From Pseudomonadota bacterium (lineage in GTDB: Bacteria > Pseudomonadota > Gammaproteobacteria > Steroidobacterales > Steroidobacteraceae), in contig JAJZUT010000005.1 of assembly GCA_021847105.1 (NCBI GenBank), positions 161,072 through 225,071 of the forward strand: 64,000 nt of DNA, given 5' to 3'. The translations under genes were made by a program, and so were the position numbers. Under the pieces are notes generated by a model. It worked only from the letters and a program-made list of their open reading frames with translations. It had not been told where the DNA came from and did no database searches. This document shows, piece after piece, positions 42,211 through 52,293 of this stretch; positions within the stretch are counted from its first letter, which is position 1, and each line of letters begins with the position of its first letter.

Positions 42211-43134
42211 TCAGCCGCCGCGCCGCCGCGGCCGCTCGTGAGCCGGGCCGAGCGTGTGCTGCAGGCGGCGCAGCCGCCGATAGCTCTCGTAGCGGCGCGG
42301 ATCCATCAGTCCCTGCTCGACGCCTGCGCGCACGGCACAGTCCGGCTCACGCAGGTGCTGACAGTCGAGGAAGCGGCACCCGACGGCCAATTGCGCCACC
42401 TCACGGAATCCCAGCGTGCGCGGCTCAAGGTGAGTGAGCGCCGGCGCGAAGTCCCTGACGCCCGGGGAGTCGATGAGCTCTCCGCCGTCGGGCAGCTCGA
42501 ACAGGCGCGAGGCCGTGGTGGTGTGGCGGCCCTCGGCCGCGCGTGCCAACGCACCGATCTCGATCTGCCCGGCGGGGATCAGCCGCGCGGCGAGCGATGA
42601 CTTGCCGATCCCGGACTGCCCGACCAGGGCCGCGGTGTGCCCGAGGCACGCTGTGCGCAGCGCATCGAGGCCGGCGCCGCTCACGGCCGAGACCTCGAGC
42701 CGTTCGTAGCCGGCGAGCGCATAGCCGTGCAGCATCTCGGCAAGCCCTGCCGTGGGGTCAAGATCGGCTTTGTTGAGGACCAAAACCGGCTCGATCCGCG
42801 CCGATTCCGCGGCACAGAGGTAGCGGTCGGTCACGAACGGATCCGGCGCCGGCAGCGGCGCGATGACCACCAACAGTCGGGTGAGATTGGCGAGCACCGC
42901 CTCGGCGCCCCCGCGCGCGTTGGTGCGATACAGCGTGGTGCGCCGCGGCAGCACCTCGAGCACATGGACCTCTCCGTGCTGCGCATCGTGCCGGCAACGG
43001 ACCCAATCGCCGCAGACGATGCCGAGTTCGCGACCGAGCGGCCGGGCGGGGTAGTCACGCCCCTCGCTGGTGCGCACCCGCACCTGGCGGCCGAAGGCGC
43101 CGATTACTCGCGCATCGAAGGTTGCTACACTCAT
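42211..43134 (-). CDS. rsgA: Ribosome small-subunit GTPase RsgA
   Basis: A 307-residue circularly permuted GTPase that tests 30S subunit maturation. An OB fold (about residues 5-65) comes first, then G4 NKAD (VLNKADLDP), G1 [10 protein letters not shown], and G3 DSPG. A C-terminal zinc knuckle has [14 protein letters not shown]. It is convergent with recR and divergent from orn. Confidence 0.94.
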   Translation of the reverse strand: MSVATFDARVIGAFGRQVRVRTSEGRDYPARPLGRELGIVCGDWVRCRHDAQHGEVHVLEVLPRRTTLYRTNARGGAEAVLANLTRLLVVIAPLPAPDPFVTDRYLCAAESARIEPVLVLNKADLDPTAGLAEMLHGYALAGYERLEVSAVSGAGLDALRTACLGHTAALVGQSGIGKSSLAARLIPAGQIEIGALARAAEGRHTTTASRLFELPDGGELIDSPGVRDFAPALTHLEPRTLGFREVAQLAVGCRFLDCQHLREPDCAVRAGVEQGLMDPRRYESYRRLRRLQHTLGPAHERPRRRGG

Positions 43135-43166
43135 GGCCGCCCATTATCCCCCAGAGCGAGCCGAGC

Positions 43167-43730
43167 ATGCCGAGCGCTGAGAATCTGATCTGGATCGATC
43201 TGGAAATGACGGGCCTGAAGCCCGAGAGCGATGCGATCATCGAGATCGCCACGATTGTCACCGACAAGCAGCTGAAGGTGCTCGCCGAGGGGCCCGTGGT
43301 CGCGATTCACCAGGATGAACAGGTGCTCGCGGGCATGGACGAGTGGAATCAGAAGCAGCACGGTGGCTCGGGGCTGCTGGCGCGTGTGCGCGCGAGCCGC
43401 GTGGACACTGCAGAGGCCGAGTCGCGCACGCTTTCGTTCCTGATGCCGCTGGTGCCACCGGGCGTCTCACCCATGTGCGGTAACAGCATCTGTCAGGACA
43501 GAAGGTTTCTCGCGCGGCTGATGCCGCGGCTCGAGCGGTATTTCCATTACCGCAACCTCGATGTCAGCACGCTGAAGGAACTCGCGCGCCGCTGGGCACC
43601 GAGCGTGCTCGATGGGCTCAGCAAGCAGGATGCGCACCTCGCGCTCGCCGATATCCGCGAGTCGATCCGCGAACTCGAGCACTATCGCGCCAAGCTGTTC
43701 CGCCCGGCGTTCGGTGGCGAGGTGCTCTGA
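43167..43730 (+). CDS. orn: Oligoribonuclease
   Basis: A 187-residue DEDDh-type 3'-5' exonuclease that degrades two- to five-base RNA and pGpG. Motif I is WIDLEMTGL (about residue 10), motif [19 protein letters not shown], and the C-terminal [18 protein letters not shown] holds the His/Asp pair. ATG 43167 begins the conserved start; rsgA diverges from it, a widespread gammaproteobacterial arrangement. Confidence 0.96.
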   Translation: MPSAENLIWIDLEMTGLKPESDAIIEIATIVTDKQLKVLAEGPVVAIHQDEQVLAGMDEWNQKQHGGSGLLARVRASRVDTAEAESRTLSFLMPLVPPGVSPMCGNSICQDRRFLARLMPRLERYFHYRNLDVSTLKELARRWAPSVLDGLSKQDAHLALADIRESIRELEHYRAKLFRPAFGGEVL

Positions 43731-43750
43731 AGGGCCGACGGGGCTCGGGC

Positions 43751-46117
43751 TCAGCCCGGACTCTGTCCGGCGAGGAACAGCCAAGTCTCCACTACCGTGT
43801 CGGGGTTGAGCGAGAGGCTCTCGATACCCTGCTCGAGCAGCCAGCGGGCGAGGTCGGGGTGATCGGAGGGGCCCTGGCCGCAGATGCCGATGTACTTGCC
43901 TTGCTTGCGGCAGGCGGCGATCGCCATCTCGATCAGGCGGCGCACTGCCGCATCGCGCTCATCGAACTGCTTGGCCACGATGGCTGAATCGCGATCGAGT
44001 CCGAGGGTGAGCTGGGTGAGATCGTTCGAGCCGATCGACATGCCATCGAAGTGCTCCAGGTACTGCTCGGCGAGCAGCGCGTTGGTGGGCAGTTCGCACA
44101 TCATCACGACCTTCAGTCCGTCCGCCCCGCGCTGCAAGCCGTTTGCCGCGAGCAGTTCGGTGACGCGCCGGCCTTCCGCGACGCTGCGCACGAACGGCAC
44201 CATGACCTGCACGTTTGTCAGGCCCATCTGCTCGCGCACCTGTTTGATCGCGCGGCACTCGAGTTCGAAACACGGCTGAAAGCGCTCATCGACGTAACGT
44301 GAGGCGCCCCGGAAGCCGAGCATGGGGTTCTCCTCGTGCGGCTCGTAGCGGCTGCCGCCGATGAGATTGGCGTATTCGTTGGACTTGAAGTCCGAGAGCC
44401 GCACGATCACCGGCTCGGGAGCGAACGCTGCGGCGATCTGCGCGATGCCTTCGGCGAGTTTGCTCACGTAAAAGCCGACCGGATCGTCATAGCCGGCCAT
44501 CTGTGCGCCGATCTGCTCCTTCAGCGCGGCATCCAGCCGATCGAATTCGAGCAGCGCGCGCGGATGCACGCCGATCATGCGATTGATGATGAACTCCAGC
44601 CGTGCCAGGCCCACGCCGCGGTTGGGGATGCCGGCAAAGCCGAAAGCCCGATCGGGGTTGCCGACATTCATCATGATCTTAACCGGCAGCTGCGGCAGCG
44701 AGTCGAGCTCGATCTGACGCTGCTCGAACTCGAGCAGCCCCTCGTACACGTAGCCCGTGTCGCCCTCGGCGCACGAGACGGTAACCGACTGTCCTTCGCT
44801 GATGCGCTGCGTGGCGTCGCCGCAGCCGACCACGGCGGGTATGCCGAGCTCGCGGGCAATGATCGCGGCGTGACAGGTGCGCCCGCCCCGGTTGGTGACG
44901 ATCGCCGCGGCACGCTTCATCACCGGCTCCCAGTCCGGATCGGTCATGTCGGCGATCAGCACATCCCCGCTTTGCACGCGGGCCATCTCGGCCACGTCAC
45001 GGATGATGCGCGCGGTGCCGGCGCCGATGCGCTGACCGATGCTGCGCCCGCTCGTCAGGACCCGTGTGCGCGCGGATTTGAGCGTGTAGCGCTGGATGGT
45101 ACGTCCGGCGCGGCTCTGGACTGTCTCGGGGCGCGCCTGCAGGATGTAAATTTCACCACTCGCGCCGTCCTTGCCCCACTCGATGTCCATCGGCTTGCCG
45201 TAATGCTGCTCGATCAGCACCGCCTGACGGGCGAGGGCGAGCACGTCCGCATCACTCAGGCAGAAGCGTGTGCGCTGCTCGGCCGGTACATCGACGGTGC
45301 GCACCCGCTCGCTCGAGCCCGCCGGTGCGTAAACCATCTTGATGGCCTTCGCACCGAGATTGCGTCGCAGCACAGCCTGCTTGCCGGCGCGCAGCGCGGG
45401 CTTGTAAACGTAGAACTCGTCTGGATTGACTGCACCCTGCACCACGGTCTCCCCGAGCCCGTACGAGGCGGTGATGAACACCACGTCGCGGAAGCCAGAG
45501 TCGGTATCGAGCGTAAACATCACGCCGCTCGCCCCGAGGTCGCTGCGCACCATGTGCTGCACGCCGGCCGAGAGCGCCACCGCGCTGTGGTCGAACCCCT
45601 GGTGCACGCGGTATGCGATGGCCCGGTCGTTGAACAGCGAGGCGAATACCTGGTGCATTGCCTCGAGCACCTGGGACTCTCCGCGCACGTTGAGGAAGGT
45701 CTCCTGCTGGCCGGCGAAGGAGGCCTCCGGCAGATCCTCGGCGGTCGCCGAGGAGCGCACTGCGACCGAGATTTCCTGCCCGGCGCTCATCTCCCGCAGC
45801 GCGTGTTTGACGGCTTGCTCGAATGCGCCCGGGAAGGGTGTGGCGAGAATCCATTGCCGGATGCGCGCGCCGCTGATGGCGAGGCGCGCGACGTCATTGA
45901 CGTCGAGCGCGGCAAGCTCGGTGCGGATGCGCGCATCGAGTCCGTTCTGGGCGAGGAATTCACGATAGGCGCGCGCCGTGGTGGCGAAGCCCCCCGGTAC
46001 ATTGACACCGAGTCGCGTAAGCGAGCCAATCATCTCCCCGAGCGAGGCATTCTTGCCGCCCACGGTCTCGATGTCGTGCTGCCCGACCCGCTCAAAGGGA
46101 ATGACGTATGCGTCCAC
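43751..46117 (-). CDS. ppsA: Phosphoenolpyruvate synthase
   Basis: A 788-residue enzyme that makes PEP from pyruvate and ATP in gluconeogenesis. An N-terminal nucleotide-binding domain ([15 protein letters not shown], residues 19-33) is followed by the swivelling phosphohistidine domain with [15 protein letters not shown] (about residue 420) and the PEP-binding barrel with [13 protein letters not shown] and a C-terminal [10 protein letters not shown]. It uses GTG 46117. The regulator gene ppsR starts divergently 80 bases away. Confidence 0.96.
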   Translation of the reverse strand: MDAYVIPFERVGQHDIETVGGKNASLGEMIGSLTRLGVNVPGGFATTARAYREFLAQNGLDARIRTELAALDVNDVARLAISGARIRQWILATPFPGAFEQAVKHALREMSAGQEISVAVRSSATAEDLPEASFAGQQETFLNVRGESQVLEAMHQVFASLFNDRAIAYRVHQGFDHSAVALSAGVQHMVRSDLGASGVMFTLDTDSGFRDVVFITASYGLGETVVQGAVNPDEFYVYKPALRAGKQAVLRRNLGAKAIKMVYAPAGSSERVRTVDVPAEQRTRFCLSDADVLALARQAVLIEQHYGKPMDIEWGKDGASGEIYILQARPETVQSRAGRTIQRYTLKSARTRVLTSGRSIGQRIGAGTARIIRDVAEMARVQSGDVLIADMTDPDWEPVMKRAAAIVTNRGGRTCHAAIIARELGIPAVVGCGDATQRISEGQSVTVSCAEGDTGYVYEGLLEFEQRQIELDSLPQLPVKIMMNVGNPDRAFGFAGIPNRGVGLARLEFIINRMIGVHPRALLEFDRLDAALKEQIGAQMAGYDDPVGFYVSKLAEGIAQIAAAFAPEPVIVRLSDFKSNEYANLIGGSRYEPHEENPMLGFRGASRYVDERFQPCFELECRAIKQVREQMGLTNVQVMVPFVRSVAEGRRVTELLAANGLQRGADGLKVVMMCELPTNALLAEQYLEHFDGMSIGSNDLTQLTLGLDRDSAIVAKQFDERDAAVRRLIEMAIAACRKQGKYIGICGQGPSDHPDLARWLLEQGIESLSLNPDTVVETWLFLAGQSPG

Positions 46118-46199
46118 AAGAAACCCCGTCTGCCGCTTGCTCCGCGCCGCGCGCGGTGGAACACTGCCTGCCCCAATTATCGCTGCCGAGCCTCACGCC

Positions 46200-47021
46200 G
46201 TGGGCCGACGAACCGTTTTTTTCGTCTCCGACCAGACCGGAGTGACCGCGGAAACGCTGGGTCACAGTCTCATGACCCAGTTCGAGGGTCTCGAGTTTCG
46301 CGCGGTGACTTTGCCATTTGTGTCGACCCTTGACAAGGCCGTAGAAGCCGCACGGCGCATCGATCGCACGGCGCTTGAAGATGGCATGCGGCCCATCGTT
46401 TTCAGTACGCTCGTGCAGGATGAGTTGCGCGAGGTGGTGCGCCGCTCGAACGGACTGTGCCTGGATTTCTTCGCGGCATTCGTTGGCCCCCTCGAGCAGG
46501 AGCTCGATACCCGCTCGACGCATCGGGCCGGCCGGGCGCACGGCATCGCCGATCCGGCGCTGTACTCCGCGCGCATCAATGCGACCAACTTCGCGCTTGC
46601 CAACGATGATGGCACGGGTGGGGATTATGTCCATGCCGATGTGGTGCTGATCGGCGTGTCGCGCTGCGGCAAGACGCCGACCTGTCTGTATCTGGCGCTC
46701 CAATACGGGATCTTCGCCGCAAACTATCCGCTCACCGAGGAGGATCTGGAGGCCGGCCGGCTGCCCGAGCGGCTCGAGCCGTTTCGCGAGAAGCTCTTCG
46801 CACTCACCATCAGGCCCGAGCGCCTGCAGCAGATCCGCAATGAGCGCCGCCCGCAGAGCCGCTACGCCTCGGCGCAGCAGGTGCGCTATGAGCTGCGCGC
46901 CGCCGAGGCGCTGGTGGCGCGCAACGGCATTCCCTGGCTCGACACCACCGATTGCTCGATCGAGGAGATCGCGAGCCGCATTCTCAACACCACCGGCATC
47001 GAGCGGCGCAAGCGCGTTTAG
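46200..47021 (+). CDS. ppsR: PEP synthase regulatory protein (kinase/pyrophosphorylase)
   Basis: A 273-residue DUF299 protein that inactivates PEP synthase by ADP-dependent phosphorylation and reactivates it by pyrophosphorylation. Seen: TVFFVSDQTGVTAETLGHSL at the start, a P-loop-like GVSRCGKTPTCLYLA (about residue 155) and a C-terminal TTDCSIEEIASRIL. GTG 46200 precedes the conserved start by four residues; no strong ribosome site. Divergence from ppsA is the standard arrangement. Confidence 0.93.
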   Translation: MGRRTVFFVSDQTGVTAETLGHSLMTQFEGLEFRAVTLPFVSTLDKAVEAARRIDRTALEDGMRPIVFSTLVQDELREVVRRSNGLCLDFFAAFVGPLEQELDTRSTHRAGRAHGIADPALYSARINATNFALANDDGTGGDYVHADVVLIGVSRCGKTPTCLYLALQYGIFAANYPLTEEDLEAGRLPERLEPFREKLFALTIRPERLQQIRNERRPQSRYASAQQVRYELRAAEALVARNGIPWLDTTDCSIEEIASRILNTTGIERRKRV

Positions 47022-47116
47022 ACCGCATTCTTAGCACGGAATTTGCAGAGCTGGCGGACCGCGCAGAACCCACCGCTGCGGTTTGCACTGGCACGTCCCT
47101 CCGCTATAGTCGGGCG

Positions 47117-47575
47117 ATGCTGAACGATGCACTGACGCAAGTTTCCTGGCGCGCCCGACCGCGCAGCTTCGTCGCGCTGATGAGCCTGTACGAGAGCAAT
47201 TACATTCGTCTCGGCTGGCTTGCGGGCGACCTGCGGCGACTGGAGGGCGCATATCGTTCGCACAGCCCCGGCGATTGCGATCTGTTGCTCACCGTGATCG
47301 AGCAGTGCGCCTATACCAGCATTCTCGATCTGACGTATGAGCTGACCCAGAGCAGCGGGTTGGTGCGCTGTCCGGACCTGCGGTTGCGCGTGTATCACGA
47401 TGCGCGACTCGTCGAGGCGGAGAGTCGGAGCGAACATACGGTCGAGTCCACGCCTAAGGCACCCGCCTGCGCGGAGCGTGAACTCCGTCAGCGCTGGGTG
47501 CGCAATATGATGTTAAATAAATGGTTGGAGTATTGCGCGGAACGCGGGCATCGTTTCGCGGGGGTAGCTGCGTGA
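47117..47575 (+). CDS. DUF1249 (YqiB-like) protein
   Basis: A 152-residue protein of the YqiB family, unknown in function. It has YESNYIRLGWLAGDL near the N-terminus and the helical C-terminus RWVRNMMLNKWLEYCAERGH, both family-typical. ATG 47117 is the first codon of the conserved part. Confidence 0.78.
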   Translation: MLNDALTQVSWRARPRSFVALMSLYESNYIRLGWLAGDLRRLEGAYRSHSPGDCDLLLTVIEQCAYTSILDLTYELTQSSGLVRCPDLRLRVYHDARLVEAESRSEHTVESTPKAPACAERELRQRWVRNMMLNKWLEYCAERGHRFAGVAA

Positions 47576-47602
47576 GTTGATGCGGCACCCGCCGCACCAC
47601 TC

Positions 47603-48646
47603 ATGAAGGCATTTCGACAACTCGGTTTCCTCAAGCTCTCCTTCCAGCGCGCGCAGCCGTCCGAGGATCATCGCGTGCTCGCGCTGTTTCGCAATCGCGC
47701 GGAGCTGAAGAAGGCGTTCGGCGACCTGAAGGAGGAGGTTGAGCGCCTCAAGGACCGCATCAAGCAGCAGGAGGGCGTGACGCGGCGCGTCAGAGAATCG
47801 CTCGCCACGCTAGAGAAGCGCCTCGGGGTCGATGAGACCGCCTATCCGGCGCTGGCGTTCTACCAGCTGCGCCGGCTGTGGCAGAGTGGCCATGAACTGC
47901 TCGAGCGCTTCGCCGCCGAGCTCGCCGCACAGCAGGAGGAGCGGGAGCGGCGGCAACATCTGGCCGAGCACAATCGGGCGCAGTTCGCGCGCCGCCAGAG
48001 CGCCGAGCAGCATCTGCACGTGGTGCGAGAACTCGCCGCCCAGGCGCACCAGCGCCTGACGAACCTCGAGCGCGAGCGCGCGCAACTGCGCCGCATCTGG
48101 CAGTTCTTCAAGCGCCGTGCGCTCGAGCAGGCGCTCGGGCGGGCTCGCACCGAGGCGGCAGCCGCCGATTTGTCGTTCGAGGCGGCGAGCCGCGCTGCCG
48201 CGGACATTGCGGCGGAGTCGGCGCCGCAGTTTCCCGGGCTGTCGCTGCAGGCGCGGCGCTTGGTCAACCTTACGACCATCGCCTACGCGGAAGTGATGTG
48301 CGTGCGGCTCACGGGCATGCCGCTGCTGGTCATGCGCGCGCGCGAGGCGACACTGCGGCGTGAAGTGCTCGATGATTACGGCACCCGCGAGGAGTGCCTG
48401 GCACTGATGAACCAGATTCAGCGCGCTGAGGCGCTCCTCAATGCGCACCGCGGGCTCAGCCAGCAGATCCGAGATCGGTTGCAGAACCTGCGCCGGGTGG
48501 CCGATTACCGCGATGCCGAGGACGCCATTCCCACCCCTGAATCCCTGAGCGGGGTCACAGAGCATCCGGCGGCTGCCGCGCCGGAGGGCATCCCCAACGT
48601 CCTCGCCGAGGACACCTGGAACATCCACAGCGTCCTGCTGCGCTGA
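47603..48646 (+). CDS. Long coiled-coil protein of unknown function
   Basis: A 347-residue protein, 27 bases after the DUF1249 gene and in the same direction. Residues 30-200 are almost continuous heptads (KKAFGDLKEEVERLKDRI, then HQRLTNLERERAQLRRI) with high Arg and Glu. The last 100 residues are globular, with RRLVNLTTIAYAEVMCVRL and MPLLVMRAREATL. No signal peptide or membrane segment. I recognise no family. Confidence 0.75.
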   Translation: MKAFRQLGFLKLSFQRAQPSEDHRVLALFRNRAELKKAFGDLKEEVERLKDRIKQQEGVTRRVRESLATLEKRLGVDETAYPALAFYQLRRLWQSGHELLERFAAELAAQQEERERRQHLAEHNRAQFARRQSAEQHLHVVRELAAQAHQRLTNLERERAQLRRIWQFFKRRALEQALGRARTEAAAADLSFEAASRAAADIAAESAPQFPGLSLQARRLVNLTTIAYAEVMCVRLTGMPLLVMRAREATLRREVLDDYGTREECLALMNQIQRAEALLNAHRGLSQQIRDRLQNLRRVADYRDAEDAIPTPESLSGVTEHPAAAAPEGIPNVLAEDTWNIHSVLLR

Positions 48647-48668
48647 GCGCCCCAAGGCGCCCAGCGCC

Positions 48669-50795
48669 TCAGCTTCGCTTGGCGGTCTGCTCTGCGGTGC
48701 TGGCCGAGCGTTCGAGGCGAATCATGTCGGCCATGATGTCTTCGGCCTGATCCAGGATCACATCCGGAATCTTGTCGTGCTTGCCGCCGATTTGGCTCGA
48801 GTGCTTCAGCGGTGCCAGTCCAAGCGCGGCGCGACGCTCGTTGTCGAGCGCGAGCAGCTTCAGGTCCTCGCGGTGGCGCTCGCTCTTGCGGGTGAGCAGG
48901 TTCAGCGACACGGACTTGCGTTCCCGCATGGCGTCAATCAGGCGGATGTCGCCGACCAGCCACTGGAAATTCGGATCGTGGCGCTCGCGTGCGAGCTCGG
49001 CGGCGCGCAGCTGCGGGATGGACGGTACCGCCGCGGATCCGGTGGCCACGGGGAACGGGACGGGGTTGATGGTGTCCCAGGGCAGGGAGCGGGGCAGGGC
49101 GCTTTCCCCAACCAGTTTCGGGTCGATCGGCGAGGGCAGAGCGATGTCCGGCACGACGCCGCGGTGCTGAGTGCTCTGGCCCGTGACCCGGTAGAACTTG
49201 CCGATGGTGACCGTGAGCTGCCCGTCGATCGGCTTGCTGCTCCAACGGTCGAGCGGAATGAGATTCTGCACCGTGCCTTTGCCGAAGGTGTTCTGGCCGA
49301 TGATCACCCCGCGGTGATAATCCTGGATGGCCCCGGCGAAGATCTCCGAGGCCGAAGCGCTGTAGCGGTTGACGAGCACCGCAAGCGGTCCGGTGTACGC
49401 CGGGGCCTTCTCCGGATCGTCGAGCACCTCAATCTGCCCGCTGCGGTCGCGCAGCTGCACCACCGGGCCGTGCTGAATGAACAGGCCCGTCAGGGCGAGC
49501 GCCTCCGGCAGATAGCCGCCGCCATCATCACGCAGGTCGAGCACCAGCCCGTTGATGTGCTCCTTCTCGAGCTTCAGCAGCAGGCGCAGCACATCGCGTG
49601 TGGTGCTGCGGTAGTTGGTGTCGCCGGCATCCTCGGCCTGTACATCTTCGTAGAAACTCGGCACCGTGATGATGCCGATCTTGTAGCTCTGGCCGTTGCG
49701 GGTCACAGTGGCGAGCTTGCTCTGAGCCTCCTGCGCCTTGAGGGTGACCTTGTTGCGCACGAAGCTCAACACTTGCTCTTTACCGCCGGTGTGCTCGCCG
49801 GCCGGCAGAATCTGCAGCCGAACGGTGGTGCCGGCCTTGCCGCGGATCAGCTGCACGACGTCGCTCAAGCGCCAGCCCACCACGTCGGTGATCTGGCCGT
49901 GGCGGCCCTCGCCGACGCCGGTGATACGGTCATTCGGCTTCAGCGTGCCCGCCACGGCGGCCGGTCCGCCGGGAATCACGTTGACCACTGAGACGTAATT
50001 GCCGTCCATCTGCAGCGAGGCGCCGATGCCCTCGTAGTTCAGGCTCATCTCGATGCGGTATTCCTCGGAGCTCATGGGCGAGAAATAGCTCGTGTGCGGG
50101 TCGTAAGTGAGCGCATACGCGTTCATGACGTCCTCGAACACGTCCTCGGCGCTGATCTGGGTGATGCGGTGCAGCTCCGCCTGGTAACGCTTGCGCAGCA
50201 GCGCCACGGTCTGCGGCCAGGTCTTGTGCGCCAGTAGCAGCGAGAGTTCCTCGTTCATGACCCGCTCGCGCCACAACTGATTCATCTGCGCCGCGCTTGC
50301 CGGCCAGGGCGCGTGCTTGCGGTCGAAGTGGTAGCTGGCCTCAGTGCTCCAGCTCGGCTCCTGGCTGAGCAGGCTGAGCGCGTAATGGATGTGCGCCTGA
50401 CTCTGCTGCTTGAACCGCTGAAAGATGAGGAACGCCGGATCGAGCTTGCCGGCCTCGATCAGCTGAGCGAAATCGTCCCGGTACGTTGCCGAGAAGCCCT
50501 GCACGTCGCTCGCAAGAAAATAATTGTGCTCCGGATCGAGGAAGTGCAGATATCGGTCGAAGACCAGATGCGAGAAATGCGCGTCGATGGCCGGGTGGCT
50601 GTACTGGTACTCGTTCAGGATGCGTGCGACCTTGCGCGCGACGGCACGCTGATTGGCGGTCGGTGCCAGCGCGCCGGGGGGCAGGATCGAGGCGCTCGCG
50701 GGCGCACGCAGCAGCATCACCGCTGCGCCGCTGAGGGCAATTGCGGCGGCGATGGCGGTCAGCCAGCCGAGACGAAAGCGCAGAGATTGGGTCAT
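48669..50795 (-). CDS. prc: Carboxy-terminal processing protease Prc/Tsp
   Basis: A 708-residue periplasmic S41 protease. A membrane or signal segment lies at residues 9-30, a Tsp N-terminal domain follows, then a PDZ domain (GIGASLQMDGNYVSVVNVIP). The Ser-Lys dyad is visible: Ser in NRYSASASEIFAGAIQ (about residue 475) and Lys in TFGKGTVQNLIPL. It trims or degrades envelope proteins such as penicillin-binding protein 3 and peptidoglycan hydrolases. Convergent with the coiled-coil gene. Confidence 0.95.
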   Translation of the reverse strand: MTQSLRFRLGWLTAIAAAIALSGAAVMLLRAPASASILPPGALAPTANQRAVARKVARILNEYQYSHPAIDAHFSHLVFDRYLHFLDPEHNYFLASDVQGFSATYRDDFAQLIEAGKLDPAFLIFQRFKQQSQAHIHYALSLLSQEPSWSTEASYHFDRKHAPWPASAAQMNQLWRERVMNEELSLLLAHKTWPQTVALLRKRYQAELHRITQISAEDVFEDVMNAYALTYDPHTSYFSPMSSEEYRIEMSLNYEGIGASLQMDGNYVSVVNVIPGGPAAVAGTLKPNDRITGVGEGRHGQITDVVGWRLSDVVQLIRGKAGTTVRLQILPAGEHTGGKEQVLSFVRNKVTLKAQEAQSKLATVTRNGQSYKIGIITVPSFYEDVQAEDAGDTNYRSTTRDVLRLLLKLEKEHINGLVLDLRDDGGGYLPEALALTGLFIQHGPVVQLRDRSGQIEVLDDPEKAPAYTGPLAVLVNRYSASASEIFAGAIQDYHRGVIIGQNTFGKGTVQNLIPLDRWSSKPIDGQLTVTIGKFYRVTGQSTQHRGVVPDIALPSPIDPKLVGESALPRSLPWDTINPVPFPVATGSAAVPSIPQLRAAELARERHDPNFQWLVGDIRLIDAMRERKSVSLNLLTRKSERHREDLKLLALDNERRAALGLAPLKHSSQIGGKHDKIPDVILDQAEDIMADMIRLERSASTAEQTAKRS

Positions 50796-50883
50796 CGTAA
50801 GCGGACTCGCGACAGTTCCTGAGGCACCGAGTCGGGTGCAGAGTGATTAAGGCTAGGGGGCGCGGGGCGGGGCGGCAAGTCCG

Positions 50884-51210
50884 TCAAACCCGAGACAGCC
50901 GTCGGATCAGCGTGAGCCAGAGCCTGAACGCGACGAGCAGCACCGCCGGTCCGATCGCAACGAGCCAGTACATGAGCCAGCCGTGGCCGAGCCCGCTGAA
51001 ATAATCCCGATAGAGCGTGAGCGGCCCAAAGCCCGGGCCGCTGTCGCCGTGCGTATAGGGGCCGAGCGTGGCGTGTCCCGCAATCCAGATCAGCACCGGA
51101 ATCACGAGCACCCCGAAGGCAAGCGCGCCGCCGAGCAGCGTCAGCTCCCGCCGCAGGCGCAGAGGTGCCATGGAGTGGGCCGTGGAGATTTCGGTGGGCG
51201 CGTTCGCCAT
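50884..51210 (-). CDS. Small two-helix membrane protein
   Basis: A 108-residue protein with two hydrophobic helices (about residues 23-45 and 78-97) and an extracytoplasmic loop with HATLGPYTHGDSGPGFGPLT. ATG 51210 gives MANAPTEIST; the long frame extending past it has no family support. Family and function unknown. It stands alone, divergent from the oxidoreductase gene. Confidence 0.62.
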   Translation of the reverse strand: MANAPTEISTAHSMAPLRLRRELTLLGGALAFGVLVIPVLIWIAGHATLGPYTHGDSGPGFGPLTLYRDYFSGLGHGWLMYWLVAIGPAVLLVAFRLWLTLIRRLSRV

Positions 51211-51306
51211 AGGCCCCGAGTGTAGCCGATCCGCAGCCGCGCGACGGCCCGATCGCACGCCGGACGCGGTGCGATCCGGCGGCACGGCGCGCTCCGGCAG
51301 GTCATA

Positions 51307-52293
51307 ATGGCGAGCATGGAGAAGATCAAGGCAGCCGTCATTGGTGTCGGCTATTTGGGGCGCTTCCATGCGCAGAAATATGCCCAGTCGGCCCAGTGCC
51401 GGCTCGAGGCGGTGGTCGATGCCCGCCCGGAGGCGCGCGAGCAGGTCGCCGCCGAGGTGGGCACCCGGGCGCTCGAGGATTACCGCGAACTGCTCGGCCA
51501 GGTCGATGCGGTGAGCGTGGTCACCCCGACGCCGGCGCATTTCCTCATTGCCCGGGACTTTCTGCTCGCCGGAGCGCACGTGCTGGTCGAGAAGCCGATC
51601 ACCGAGACCGCGCGAGAGGCCCGCGAGCTGATCGACCTGGCGGCGCAGCACGAACGGGTGCTGCAGGTCGGACACCTTGAGCGGTTCAATTCGGCGATCC
51701 TCGCCGCCGAGCCGTACCTGCGGGCGCCGCGCTTCGTCGAATGCCATCGGCTGGCGCCCTACAAGGAGCGCGGCACGGACGTAAACGTCGTGCTCGACCT
51801 GATGATCCACGACATCGACCTGGTGCAGACCATCGTCGGGGCGCCCGTCTCGTCCATCGATGCGGTGGGGACTCCCGTGTTCTCCGAGGAGATCGACATC
51901 GCCAACGCCCGCATCCGCTTCGCCAACGGCTGTGTGGTCAATGCCACGGCAAGCCGTGTCAGCCTCAAGACCGAGCGCAAGATGCGCCTGTTCGAGGACG
52001 ATGCCTACCTGTCGCTCGATCTGCAGCAGAAGATCCTCACGCTGATCCGCAAGCGTCCCGCGGGCGAGGGCGCCGGGTCGTTGCCGGTGAGCATCGAGGA
52101 GCAGAGTCTCGAGCAGGGCGATGCGCTGCGGGCGGAGATCGACGCATTTCTCGAATCGATCCGTACCGGCAAGCCGCCGGTGGTGAGCGGCGAGGATGGG
52201 CTGATGGCCCTCGAGACCGCCATGCGCATCACCGAGCAGGTCAACGAGTCGCTCGCCGCGCGCCAGCTGATGGGATATAGCAGACATGGCTGA
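51307..52293 (+). CDS. Gfo/Idh/MocA-family oxidoreductase
   Basis: A 328-residue NAD(P)-dependent enzyme. The Rossmann motif VIGVGYLGRFHAQKY is at residues 11-25, the substrate-binding VLVEKPITETAREA (EKP, about residue 95) is intact, and DLMIHDIDLVQTI carries the family's HD pair. Family members act on sugars and cyclitols; the substrate here is unknown. ATG 51307 or 51316. The stop overlaps the next gene by eight bases. Confidence 0.88.
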   Translation: MASMEKIKAAVIGVGYLGRFHAQKYAQSAQCRLEAVVDARPEAREQVAAEVGTRALEDYRELLGQVDAVSVVTPTPAHFLIARDFLLAGAHVLVEKPITETAREARELIDLAAQHERVLQVGHLERFNSAILAAEPYLRAPRFVECHRLAPYKERGTDVNVVLDLMIHDIDLVQTIVGAPVSSIDAVGTPVFSEEIDIANARIRFANGCVVNATASRVSLKTERKMRLFEDDAYLSLDLQQKILTLIRKRPAGEGAGSLPVSIEEQSLEQGDALRAEIDAFLESIRTGKPPVVSGEDGLMALETAMRITEQVNESLAARQLMGYSRHG

